DNA of 26,875 bases from the IMG/VR virus record IMGVR_UViG_3300025410_000080, positions 1 to 26,875 of that record, one strand, 5' to 3'. Made by a program: the position numbers and the translations under genes. Positions 16,934 to 22,005 of the stretch are shown here, one piece after another. Within the stretch, counting starts at the first letter, position 1. Every line of letters begins with the position of its first letter. Source of the stretch: a virus. The notes under the pieces are model-generated. The model made no database searches. It was not told the DNA's origin and saw only the letters and a program-made list of their open reading frames with translations.

Positions 16934-17138
16934 CTACTTTTGCTTTTTTAAGCACCATTTCGTATTCTTCTTTGGCTTTATCATCAAGTTTACGCAATGG
17001 TAATTCTTGGTAAAACTTCCATTTCTTTTGGTACTCTGGTAATTCTGATGGTGGAATCCAGCCATGTTGCCGCCACCTTTGAGTAATATCAGTACCGCTA
17101 ACTGTCCAAATGTAATCATTCATATTTTCACCTTTCAT
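16920..17138 (-). CDS. Small basic protein of unknown function
   Basis: A 72-aa protein at the end of the leftward small-gene cluster. Two starts are possible: ATG 17138 in an ATGA overlap with the upstream gene (AAAGG at seven bases), or ATG 17123 with AAGGTG six bases before. It begins with a compact Trp-rich part (DYIWTVSGTDITQRWRQHGW) then a Lys-rich helix. The opening phrase 'W-T-V-x-G-T-D-I-x-x-x-W-R' hints at a small DNA- or protein-binding fold but I cannot assign it. Its tail overlaps the end of the endolysin gene by 14 bases, marking a convergent boundary without an obvious strong terminator. Confidence 0.6.
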   Translation of the reverse strand: MKGENMNDYIWTVSGTDITQRWRQHGWIPPSELPEYQKKWKFYQELPLRKLDDKAKEEYEMVLKKAKVARIR

Positions 17139-17488
17139 TGACTTGCCTTTAATTCTTTTAATTCAAATAATCCATCCCTTTCTGGTTTGATGGCCAAATA
17201 TAGTCTAGCTAAATACGGTGATGCGTTATTGCTAATTTTAAAGCCATTTGGGTTGATTCTTGATCGTTGCTCGGCTTCTTCAATTTTGGATTGATGCCGC
17301 AAAAAAGCGCACAAATCCCGTGCTGAATGATGCCTAATACCCAAATCCCAGACTTTATTGGCTTCATTAAAAAACGCTACTAATATATGCCAATTACTTT
17401 CGACCCAATCACCAAAGTCTAAACGGTAGCTATTTGGGTCATTTTTTATAATATTTCTAACTTTTTCTTTCTTATCTTCTGGAATCAT
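17135..17488 (-). CDS. Hypothetical phage protein, 117 aa
   Basis: Starts at 17488 in an ATGA overlap with the micro-gene upstream and ends in another ATGA overlap downstream. The sequence is soluble and mixed alpha/beta, with RLDFGDWVESNWHILVAFFNEANK and a C-terminal YLARLYLAIKPERDGLFELKEL. The density of Trp and conserved-looking hydrophobics suggests a folded protein. No motif I recognise. Likely an early accessory (host-takeover) protein, judged only from the cluster. Confidence 0.65.
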   Translation of the reverse strand: MIPEDKKEKVRNIIKNDPNSYRLDFGDWVESNWHILVAFFNEANKVWDLGIRHHSARDLCAFLRHQSKIEEAEQRSRINPNGFKISNNASPYLARLYLAIKPERDGLFELKELKASQ

Positions 17489-17580
17489 TTTGATTCAATC
17501 CATATTAGGCCAATCATTAAAAAAATTGCAATCCAAGTGCAAATCCCAGTTAATGCCATTAAAGTAAAAAATACACTCAT
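17485..17580 (-). CDS. 31-aa single-pass membrane micropeptide
   Basis: ATG at 17580, TGA at 17487-17485, with four-base ATGA overlaps at both ends. The peptide is almost entirely one membrane segment (FFTLMALTGICTWIAIFLMIGLI) with a short polar tail WIESK. A run of Gs lies just before the start as a possible ribosome-binding site. Double coupling overlaps in a polycistronic cluster make chance unlikely. Function unknown; small phage membrane peptides often act in exclusion or envelope signalling, which is only a guess here. Confidence 0.5.
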   Translation of the reverse strand: MSVFFTLMALTGICTWIAIFLMIGLIWIESK

Positions 17581-17744
17581 CGTGACCCCCATAATTGAAT
17601 TTCGAGTTGCTCAACTTGTTGCATGAGCCATTTATTTTTGGTTTCTAAAAACTTTACTTTTTCTTGCAACTGGGTAATTAAATTGGCATTTTCAAACAAC
17701 AATGTTTGAACATCTTGCCTATCTTCCGTAGTAAATGTAGTCAT
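17577..17744 (-). CDS. 55-aa coiled-coil protein
   Basis: ATG at 17744, TGA at 17579-17577, overlapping the membrane micropeptide by ATGA. AAGG lies about eleven bases before the start. Residues 10-51 are a strong heptad coiled coil (LLFENANLITQLQEKVKFLE, then WLMQQVEQLEIQLW). It could be a transposon-free oligomerisation partner for the adjacent membrane peptide. No known family. Confidence 0.5.
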   Translation of the reverse strand: MTTFTTEDRQDVQTLLFENANLITQLQEKVKFLETKNKWLMQQVEQLEIQLWGSR

Positions 17745-17759
17745 TTTTTTTGTGCCTTC

Positions 17760-17930
17760 TTAGTGTACAAAAACTGTTAATTTCATACACTTTGTAACCG
17801 AATCAAACCTTGTAGTATTTACAAATTCTTTTACTTTTAGACATTCTGCTTCTGTTGTAAAAGGCATTGAATATGTTGGTACTGGTGTACCTATATTAGA
17901 AATTAAAAACCATGCAATTAAAGTGTTCAT
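17760..17930 (-). CDS. 56-aa small protein with hydrophobic N-terminus
   Basis: ATG at 17930 in an ATGA overlap with the upstream gene, TAA at 17762-17760, then a 15-base gap to the next gene. The N-terminus MNTLIAWFLISNIGTPVP is hydrophobic and could be a short signal or anchor; the rest is polar with Cys30 and Cys48, which might pair in the periplasm. The pattern 'F-x-T-x-x-x-C-x-x-x-x' in the middle is common in small phage exported proteins, but no family can be named. Confidence 0.5.
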   Translation of the reverse strand: MNTLIAWFLISNIGTPVPTYSMPFTTEAECLKVKEFVNTTRFDSVTKCMKLTVFVH

Positions 17931-18238
17931 TCTTGTGTCTTTCTTAGTATTGCTCTAGCAAATTCAATTAATTCGGTATCTTCCACGATGTAATCTGCTT
18001 CAAAACCAAACTTAGTAAATTTATCGTGAATTATTTTTAAAATATCCCTATCGCTAATTGTTAGTGTCTTTGTTGGATAACTAACATACTCACCAGCCAT
18101 ATGACTAGCGGTTCTGTCAAAGGATTCATCTGCTGGATGGGTGTAGAGTGGCTGACCATCGATACTCATTGGTTCTACTTTCCAATCAATGTAGTCATTA
18201 CACATACTGTTTACATACGCTACTGGTTTATTGTTCAT
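17927..18238 (-). CDS. Hypothetical phage protein, 103 aa
   Basis: ATG at 18238 with AAGGA five bases before. The first part contains PVAYV ... DGQPLYTHPAD, a phrase that recurs in many small phage proteins of unknown function; the second half (ISDRDILKIIHDKFTKFGF ... ELIEFARAIL) is helical. Soluble, no catalytic motif. Its end overlaps the following gene by ATGA and its start lies one base after the previous stop, so it is part of the same transcript. Confidence 0.7.
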   Translation of the reverse strand: MNNKPVAYVNSMCNDYIDWKVEPMSIDGQPLYTHPADESFDRTASHMAGEYVSYPTKTLTISDRDILKIIHDKFTKFGFEADYIVEDTELIEFARAILRKTQE

Positions 18239-18239
18239 A

Positions 18240-18452
18240 TCAATCCTTAAATTTCAAAATTGGTTTGTTTAATGATTCCAATATCCATTGGCAATATTGC
18301 TTTAATTCGTCAACCGTTTCACCGCCTACAGTTGCGGCAGTATGACCCATTGGTTTGCCCATTGAATCGTAATAGACTTCCCGCACTTCAATGTATGGTT
18401 GACCAGGCAAATCGGGATCATCTAAATGCACTAACCTTAAATTCCAAGTCAT
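18240..18452 (-). CDS. Hypothetical phage protein, 70 aa
   Basis: ATG at 18452 in an ATGA overlap with the Cys-rich gene; AGGA upstream. It begins MTWNLRLVHLDDPDLPG, contains YIEVREVYYDSMGKPMGHT and ends in a helix with WILESLNKPIL. This pattern (M-T-W-N start, two beta strands around a 'D-x-x-G' turn, then a helix) is a recurrent small phage protein of unknown role. Acidic, soluble. Confidence 0.68.
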   Translation of the reverse strand: MTWNLRLVHLDDPDLPGQPYIEVREVYYDSMGKPMGHTAATVGGETVDELKQYCQWILESLNKPILKFKD

Positions 18453-18685
18453 AATAATTCTTCCTGTCCTTCAACAATTTTGCGTAGGTCTAAATCCTCA
18501 TCCTTAAATATTTTCACAAATAAACTACGAGTAGGATTACGATCAACATCCAAGTAACATGACCCGCTAACAATATAGCGAAGAAAATGAGTGCAAGCCC
18601 AATCATTCTTTTTGCAATCTTCTTTATATCGGCAATCATCACAAGGGCATTTCTCATTAAAAAGGCTTTGGACACCCTTTCTCAT
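18449..18685 (-). CDS. Cys-rich small protein, possible zinc-binding
   Basis: A 78-aa protein with C13, C15, C18, C24 and C31 in CPCDDCRYKEDCKKNDWAC and one more Cys at 43, suggesting a metal site. The remainder (LDVDRNPTRSLFVKIFKDED) is charged and helical. ATGA overlaps on both sides (18449-18452 and 18682-18685). Small zinc-binding proteins of phages commonly bind host polymerase or nucleic acids, but no specific match is visible. Confidence 0.65.
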   Translation of the reverse strand: MRKGVQSLFNEKCPCDDCRYKEDCKKNDWACTHFLRYIVSGSCYLDVDRNPTRSLFVKIFKDEDLDLRKIVEGQEELL

Positions 18686-18759
18686 TTGCGATCCTTTGGT
18701 GGTTGTTTGTTATGGGATGGATAAGATGGATATGCTGGCATTACTGGCGGCACTCTCAT
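18682..18759 (-). CDS. 25-aa proline-rich micropeptide
   Basis: ATG at 18759, TGA at 18684-18682. The peptide starts MRVPPVMPAYPSYPSH and ends basic (PPKDRK): seven prolines in 25 residues. It overlaps the membrane micropeptide upstream by one base (TGATG) and the Cys-rich gene downstream by four (ATGA). Overlap chain and unusual composition suggest it is translated; its size leaves real doubt. Confidence 0.4.
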   Translation of the reverse strand: MRVPPVMPAYPSYPSHNKQPPKDRK

Positions 18760-18839
18760 CAAAATCCCCAGCCAAACATAACGCCAAGAATTACTCCAAG
18801 AATAATTACGCCAATCCAGTCAATAATTTTTTGTTTCAT
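18759..18839 (-). CDS. 26-aa membrane micropeptide
   Basis: ATG at 18839 preceded by AGGCG, stop TGA at 18761-18759. After MKQKIIDW the rest is a single hydrophobic segment (IGVIILGVILGVMFGWGF) that is Gly-zipper-like (G spaced by four). It directly follows the terminator hairpin of the preceding gene, so it may be reached by read-through or own promoter. Coupled by TGATG to the proline-rich micropeptide, giving a membrane peptide plus proline-rich peptide pair. Confidence 0.42.
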   Translation of the reverse strand: MKQKIIDWIGVIILGVILGVMFGWGF

Positions 18840-18851
18840 TTTGATTCGCCT

Positions 18852-18873
18852 AAAAAGATGCCCCCGTAGGGGC
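18852..18873 (-). terminator. Rho-independent terminator (UACG tetraloop)
   Basis: Read leftwards: GCCCC-TACG-GGGGC then ATCTTTTT. A five-pair all-GC stem closed by a UNCG-type tetraloop (C-UACG-G) and followed by an interrupted U tract, seven bases after the stop of the 76-aa gene. The U tract is imperfect, so termination may be partial and let some transcription enter the micro-gene cluster. Confidence 0.6.
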
Positions 18874-18879
18874 GATTAA

Positions 18880-19110
18880 TTAATCTAATTTTTTTGCAAC
18901 AACTTCATTGCGTGTATCTGTATATTCAAAAAAATAATGTTTTACAGAATTTAAAATTTGATTTGCTTTTTCAGTATGGCCCATTGAAATCATTTCTTGT
19001 GCATCAGAAAGCATACCAGCCAATGTCATGTTGATGTTGTAAGCACGGTCAAAAAAACCTTCCAAACTATTTGTTGTTGTGCCAAACATTTTGATGTCTT
19101 GATTGTTCAT
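18880..19110 (-). CDS. Hypothetical protein, 76 aa, first gene of leftward cluster
   Basis: ATG at 19110 with AAAGGA eight bases before. A helical, soluble protein (LEGFFDRAYNINMTLAGMLSDAQEMISMGHTEKANQILNSVKHYFFEY). It resembles small helical bundle phage proteins; no DNA-binding motif is clear. It is followed at once by a terminator-like hairpin, so it is probably expressed at a higher level than the micro-genes beyond. Its promoter must lie in the 19111-19300 stretch. Confidence 0.65.
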   Translation of the reverse strand: MNNQDIKMFGTTTNSLEGFFDRAYNINMTLAGMLSDAQEMISMGHTEKANQILNSVKHYFFEYTDTRNEVVAKKLD

Positions 19111-19314
19111 TTTTTACTATCCTTTTTAATTACCATCCCCCGATGGAGTAACCACAGATTAATGTATTACAAATCAATATAATACTAGGGGAAACCCTAA
19201 GTCTAAATATATATACAAATATCGGACAACAATGTCACATTTTTGCATGACTTTTTATTGAAATTTTATGCACTTATAAGCGTTTTTAAAATAGGTAAGC
19301 TACATAAGAAAAAG

Positions 19315-19379
19315 TTTCCCGATAGGGAATAATTGCTTAAAAATGTAGCATATATGAAACAAATTTCCCGATAAGGAAA
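19315..19379. repeat. Twin palindromic repeats TTTCCCGATAgGGAAa
   Basis: TTTCCCGATAGGGAA at 19315-19329 and TTTCCCGATAAGGAAA at 19364-19379, start to start 49 bases. Each is a near-palindrome (TTCCC/GGGAA), and each is followed by TTAAAAATG a few bases later (19337-19345, 19382-19390). Paired symmetric sites of this kind are typical of repressor operators or origin iterons. Confidence 0.6.
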
Positions 19380-19553
19380 GTTTAAAAATGACCTATTAAT
19401 GAGTCATTAGTTGGGTTAAGGGCTTATTTATAAGTCATTAATAAAGCATGGTAATGCAATTGCATTGTCAATAATTTTACAATTAGCCGCCAAAACTTTA
19501 CAAAAATGTCTATAACTCTGTTGATATATACACTTTTTGTCAATAACTATACA

Positions 19554-19590
19554 TATAGGTATCAATTTATATACAAAATATATACCTATA
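19554..19590. repeat. Inverted repeat TATAGGTAT / ATACCTATA
   Basis: Perfect nine-base arms at 19554-19562 and 19582-19590 separated by 19 AT-only-or-nearly bases. It lies just upstream (leftward-downstream) of the GC-rich hairpin. Could be a protein-binding site or part of an origin AT-rich unwinding element. Confidence 0.5.
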
Positions 19591-19600
19591 AGTAGAAAAT

Positions 19601-19645
19601 GGTGCGGCATCCCGTGAAGGATCGGGGGAATCCAGACACCGCACC
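19601..19645 (-). terminator. GC-rich stem-loop after the exonuclease gene, probable terminator
   Basis: GGTGCGG (19601-19607) pairs perfectly with CCGCACC (19639-19645); the 31-base interior can fold further (CCCG/CGGG). It begins five bases after the stop of the leftward exonuclease gene. Read leftwards the stem is followed by ATTTTCT, a weak U tract, so it is a plausible but not classic terminator; it could also protect the mRNA 3' end. Confidence 0.5.
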
Positions 19646-19649
19646 GTGA

Positions 19650-20411
19650 TTAGATCAGTTTGTTGCGAATACGGTAAAACTCAAGTAATCGGACAAAACA
19701 TTCCCATCCCAAATCCAAGTCGGATGGGTCTATAGGAATTAGTTTAACCTTATTTTGCTTGGCATTTACATACAGAATGGCGCAATCTGCATTAGGCATT
19801 TTTAAACCTTGTCTGTAGGCCGCCAGTTGCATCTGATGGTCAAACATTACATCAACTTTATCTAGGTCTTTTTCTGTGGTTTTTACATCACAGACCGCCC
19901 CATTGAAGCCGACATATGGCTTGGCGTGTAAATCTACTTTGCCGCCAAACTTATCATTGCCAAAACTATGTTCTGGAAGCCATGCACAAGCACTAAAATG
20001 GTCTTGTAAAGCCTTTTCTACCTCAAAGCAATACAAAGGTACTTGAGGAAGGTAAATGCCTTCCATAAACGCTTCTATGATGCCGTGAATATTTGTACCC
20101 CGTTCTGCGGCTTGTTTGCTCGTTTCACGGCTATCTTGCATAACCCGTGTAAGCCAATCAGCTTCCGATTCATTAGGGAATCTGGGCAAAGTTAAAGCGG
20201 ACAGCAATAACTGTTCGTTTTTCCACCGAGTTAATCCAGGGCGATCTATTTGCTGGATGATTGTGGTTACTGACGGTACTAGGTTTAGTTTTTTGGCATC
20301 CCGCAAAGTTGTATTGCGTTCAACTCCATTCGCACCGATTATGCGATAGGCTGGTGTACCGTTGGTTTCGTACCAATGGCCTGATTCTGCATTATTGTCT
20401 TTTACTATCAT
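19650..20411 (-). CDS. PD-(D/E)XK exonuclease, RecB/Cas4-like
   Basis: A 253-aa protein with all motifs of RecB-family nucleases in order: H109-x3-E113 in RGTNIHGIIEAF, D160 in GGKVDLH, D175-V-K177 in GAVCDVKTT, and Q193-M-Q-L-A-A-Y199. These bind two metal ions and cut DNA. Size fits a single-domain phage exonuclease used in DNA recombination or end processing. GGGGGAA precedes the start. It is the last gene of a leftward operon that also carries an SSB-like protein, so the pair likely handles DNA ends and single strands during replication or recombination. No annealing protein of Red-beta/RecT type is obvious in the window. Confidence 0.88.
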   Translation of the reverse strand: MIVKDNNAESGHWYETNGTPAYRIIGANGVERNTTLRDAKKLNLVPSVTTIIQQIDRPGLTRWKNEQLLLSALTLPRFPNESEADWLTRVMQDSRETSKQAAERGTNIHGIIEAFMEGIYLPQVPLYCFEVEKALQDHFSACAWLPEHSFGNDKFGGKVDLHAKPYVGFNGAVCDVKTTEKDLDKVDVMFDHQMQLAAYRQGLKMPNADCAILYVNAKQNKVKLIPIDPSDLDLGWECFVRLLEFYRIRNKLI

Positions 20412-20506
20412 ATATTCCCCCGAAATTTAAGGTGGGCTACTCACAATCTCTTAGCGTTCTGTGTGATGGCATACTAGACTGAATACCATTGCTTTCGCCC
20501 AAAAAC
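20412..20506 (-). other. Short gene-free leader of the exonuclease gene
   Basis: Ninety-five bases between a 66-aa gene and the exonuclease. Besides the GGGGGAA ribosome-binding site nothing definite was found; no open frame of useful length lies here. Confidence 0.4.
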
Positions 20507-20707
20507 TTATTGTTGCATCATCATAATACGCTGATATTCTGCTGGGTCTGTTACTTGATCCGCACATGACCGAATTACCGTATTAATAACGCTAATCAAG
20601 CCATCACGGGTCATGGCAATCAATTCCCGTTCTTCATCAACATTGTAAGATTCTACAATTTTTGTTTCTGTTTTTTGGTTAATTACTTCGTTAAATACGG
20701 TATTCAT
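20507..20707 (-). CDS. Hypothetical protein, 66 aa
   Basis: ATG at 20707 behind a strong AGGAG six bases away, nine bases after the SSB-like gene. Soluble and helical, with a Thr/Lys/Glu-rich N-terminal third (NQKTETKIVESYNVDEEREL) and a C-terminal part ending in MMMQQ. No motif recognised. The strong ribosome-binding site implies good expression; its operon suggests a role in DNA metabolism. Confidence 0.65.
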   Translation of the reverse strand: MNTVFNEVINQKTETKIVESYNVDEERELIAMTRDGLISVINTVIRSCADQVTDPAEYQRIMMMQQ

Positions 20708-20715
20708 ATCAACTC

Positions 20716-21327
20716 CTAAAAAGGGACATCATCATCAACAATCGGATTTTGGTCAACGCTATTTGACCATTCCGCTGATTTTTTAATAATGTCTTGTACC
20801 CACGGCCACAACTTTTCAAATGAATCTTTTGTGTATTTCTTCAAATCAAACAAAACGATTTCGTTATGGGTTTTAGGGAATCCAGCTTTGACAATCATGG
20901 ATGGAACTTGTGATAAAGCATCTAAGTTGGCGTATGTTTTGCCATTCCATTGATTGTGTACCACATTCACCATTGCCCATTTATCCAACATAGCCTTCAT
21001 ATCAAACGGCAAATCGACACCTTTAACCAACTTCTTGCCTTTCCAACTTTCAATGTCTAAACGCAATCTTGCCGCTTCATTCATTGAAAAAGTGTATTTC
21101 TTATTAATCACCAATGGTTTGCCATCAATTTCTAATGGGCCATTGCTATCTTCACCAAACAATTCAAAGCTAATCATTACTTTGTGTTGTTGTTTTGCAG
21201 ATGGTTGACCATTCTCGATAAAATTTACCGTCTGGTGTCCTAAATCGATAATGCTAAAACATCTACCCAGATAACTACCTGGTTCAATCTTTCTAAATTC
21301 TTGAGTTGGTGTATCGTCAATAATCAT
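20716..21327 (-). CDS. Single-stranded DNA-binding-like protein
   Basis: A 203-aa protein. The body is beta-rich with Phe/Tyr/Lys strands (KVMISFELFGED ... LVINKKYTFSMNEAARLRLD ... KTYANLDALSQVP), a pattern found in a group of phage proteins taken to be ssDNA-binding. The last residues are acidic and end in DDDVPF, nearly identical to the C-terminal tip DDDIPF by which bacterial SSB recruits repair and replication partners. The start overlaps the previous stop by ATGA, with AAGGAAG upstream. OB fold is inferred, not shown. It works most likely with the downstream exonuclease on replicating or recombining DNA. Confidence 0.72.
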   Translation of the reverse strand: MIIDDTPTQEFRKIEPGSYLGRCFSIIDLGHQTVNFIENGQPSAKQQHKVMISFELFGEDSNGPLEIDGKPLVINKKYTFSMNEAARLRLDIESWKGKKLVKGVDLPFDMKAMLDKWAMVNVVHNQWNGKTYANLDALSQVPSMIVKAGFPKTHNEIVLFDLKKYTKDSFEKLWPWVQDIIKKSAEWSNSVDQNPIVDDDVPF

Positions 21328-21518
21328 TTTTCTTCCTTAGTAAAAATTTTTCCAAAATCATTAAAAATTGCATCTAGCATCGTTGTTGCATGAGGTTTGG
21401 TATAACCGCAAGCAAACTTCAACGCCATTACTTCACTTTTACTGGGCATTTCGCCCTTATCCAGCTTTTCAAATGCTTCATAAACTTCATATTCCAATTC
21501 TTCCATCGGATTTATCAT
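21324..21518 (-). CDS. Hypothetical protein, 64 aa, first gene of recombination operon
   Basis: I choose ATG at 21518, since AAAGGA lies six bases before it; the in-frame GTG at 21533 would place the ribosome-binding site inside the coding part. The protein is acidic and helical (MEELEYEVYEAFEKLDKGEM ... SEVMALKFACGYTKPHATTML), with a possible helix-turn-helix-like middle. Family unknown. It is the promoter-proximal gene of the leftward recombination operon and overlaps the SSB-like gene by ATGA. Confidence 0.65.
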   Translation of the reverse strand: MINPMEELEYEVYEAFEKLDKGEMPSKSEVMALKFACGYTKPHATTMLDAIFNDFGKIFTKEEK

Positions 21519-21551
21519 ATATTGTCCTTTCACCCTGATTGGGTAGTCATA

Positions 21552-21580
21552 TATTACACTAATTTAAGGTAAGTTGCATC
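21552..21580 (-). promoter_or_regulatory. Candidate leftward promoter for the recombination operon
   Basis: Read leftwards: TGCAAC, 16 bases, then TAATAT with TG two bases before the -10, upstream of the 64-aa gene. The -35 match is poor; the call rests mainly on the -10 and on the need for a promoter in this short divergent gap. Confidence 0.3.
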
Positions 21581-21603
21581 TATTTTTGATTTGTGTTTAT
21601 AAT
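21574..21603 (+). promoter_or_regulatory. Candidate rightward promoter (perfect TATAAT)
   Basis: TATAAT at 21598-21603, with TTGCAT 18 bases upstream as a weak -35. Transcription would begin near 21610, at the foot of the folded RNA described next. The -10 is perfect; the -35 matches only three of six positions. Confidence 0.45.
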
Positions 21604-21609
21604 CACATC

Positions 21610-21729
21610 AGCGGATTGATACCCGTAACCAAAAGTCCAAGACCCTTTAGGGTTGCTTTGAGCATTTAGTAAAAGTTGTGGACTCTTTTATTAAGTGGTA
21701 TCAACTTAGAGCAACCTTAAAGGGTTTTT
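21610..21729 (+). ncRNA. Candidate small regulatory RNA with long hairpin terminator
   Basis: A 24-pair stem (21639-21662 with 21705-21728, four G-U pairs) continues after a 7-base bulge (21698-21704, GTATCAA) into a 13-pair stem (21663-21675 with 21685-21697, two G-U pairs) capped by a 9-base loop (21676-21684, TTGTGGACT). It ends in TTTTTC, as an intrinsic terminator. The whole bulge is complementary to TTGATAC at 21616-21622, and six loop bases (TGGACT) to AGTCCA at 21634-21639, allowing either pseudoknots or an alternative nested fold. A perfect -10 sits ten bases upstream. No reading frame of note lies inside. I know no family that matches; it is either a free-standing small RNA or an attenuator for the rightward early operon. 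Confidence 0.6.
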
Positions 21730-21935
21730 CTATTTCTGCTGGTTTTGATTGGCGGCTCTAACGACATCGTAGCGATCAGAATACAAGCGTTACTAGAAGG
21801 GTAAGTGGATGTAATAGCGCAATATCGGTGGCGAAGTTAGTGCCGATTCCACGAAAGACTGACGGGTTCTGCGATTCCGAGAAGGAACACAGTTGAAGGC
21901 AAATCTAGGTAGGCTAGGTTTGCTCATCCTCAAAG
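21730..21935 (+). other. Gene-free, relatively GC-rich folded stretch (possible second RNA)
   Basis: No open frame with protein-like content on either strand. Visible helices: GCAAATCTAG/CTAGGTTTGC (21899-21908 with 21914-21923, one G-U, five-base loop); coaxial GTGGA/TCCAC and ATCGG/CCGAT around 21807-21851; ATCG-TAG-CGAT near 21767-21777. GC content is visibly above the flanking sequence. Looks like structured RNA or leader, but no known family, and tRNA features (T-loop, acceptor pairing) are lacking. Confidence 0.35.
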
Positions 21936-21939
21936 GAAC

Positions 21940-21968
21940 TTGTAATACATAACTAAGATAGTTACTAT
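21940..21968 (+). promoter_or_regulatory. Candidate early promoter with overlapping palindromic operator
   Basis: TTGTAA (21940-21945), 17 bases, TACTAT (21963-21968). The -10 overlaps a palindrome ATAGTTACTAT (21958-21968). Placed 38 bases before the first rightward early gene. Both boxes match consensus at four of six positions. Confidence 0.4.
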
Positions 21969-22005
21969 ACAAACTTAACTTCTGTCTAATAACAAAGGAT
22001 AAATT

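Larger units (their letters stand above)
19111..19649. other. Gene-free AT-rich region with palindromes and repeats (regulatory region or origin candidate)
   Basis: About 540 bases without a credible gene. It holds a GAAA-capped hairpin (19184-19202), twin repeats (19315-19329 and 19364-19379), palindromes TAATGAGTCATTA (19397-19409) and AATGCAATTGCATT (19453-19466), an inverted repeat (19554-19562/19582-19590) and a GC-rich hairpin (19601-19645). TTATGCACT at about 19266-19274 differs from the DnaA-box consensus TTWTNCACA by one base. It separates two leftward operons, so it must contain the promoter of the 19110 gene. The density of symmetric elements suggests operators, a replication origin or both; there is no proof of either. 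Confidence 0.55.

Noticed and set aside
16939-16952. TGCTT-TTTT-AAGCA hairpin as endolysin terminator
   Set aside because: Short AT-rich stem without a following U tract in either direction, within a coding region.
15004-19229. Shared ATCGGACAA word at 15004 and 19221
   Set aside because: The same nine bases also occur inside coding sequence (19688, 26070 region), so it may be chance; too little to call a site.
20116-20482. Two rightward open frames opposite the exonuclease
   Set aside because: Antisense shadows; the leftward frame carries a complete nuclease motif set.
21601-22005. tRNA, tmRNA, RNase P or group I intron
   Set aside because: No T-loop GTTCRA-type arm with matching acceptor stem, no tmRNA or RNase P core motifs and no recognisable intron core.
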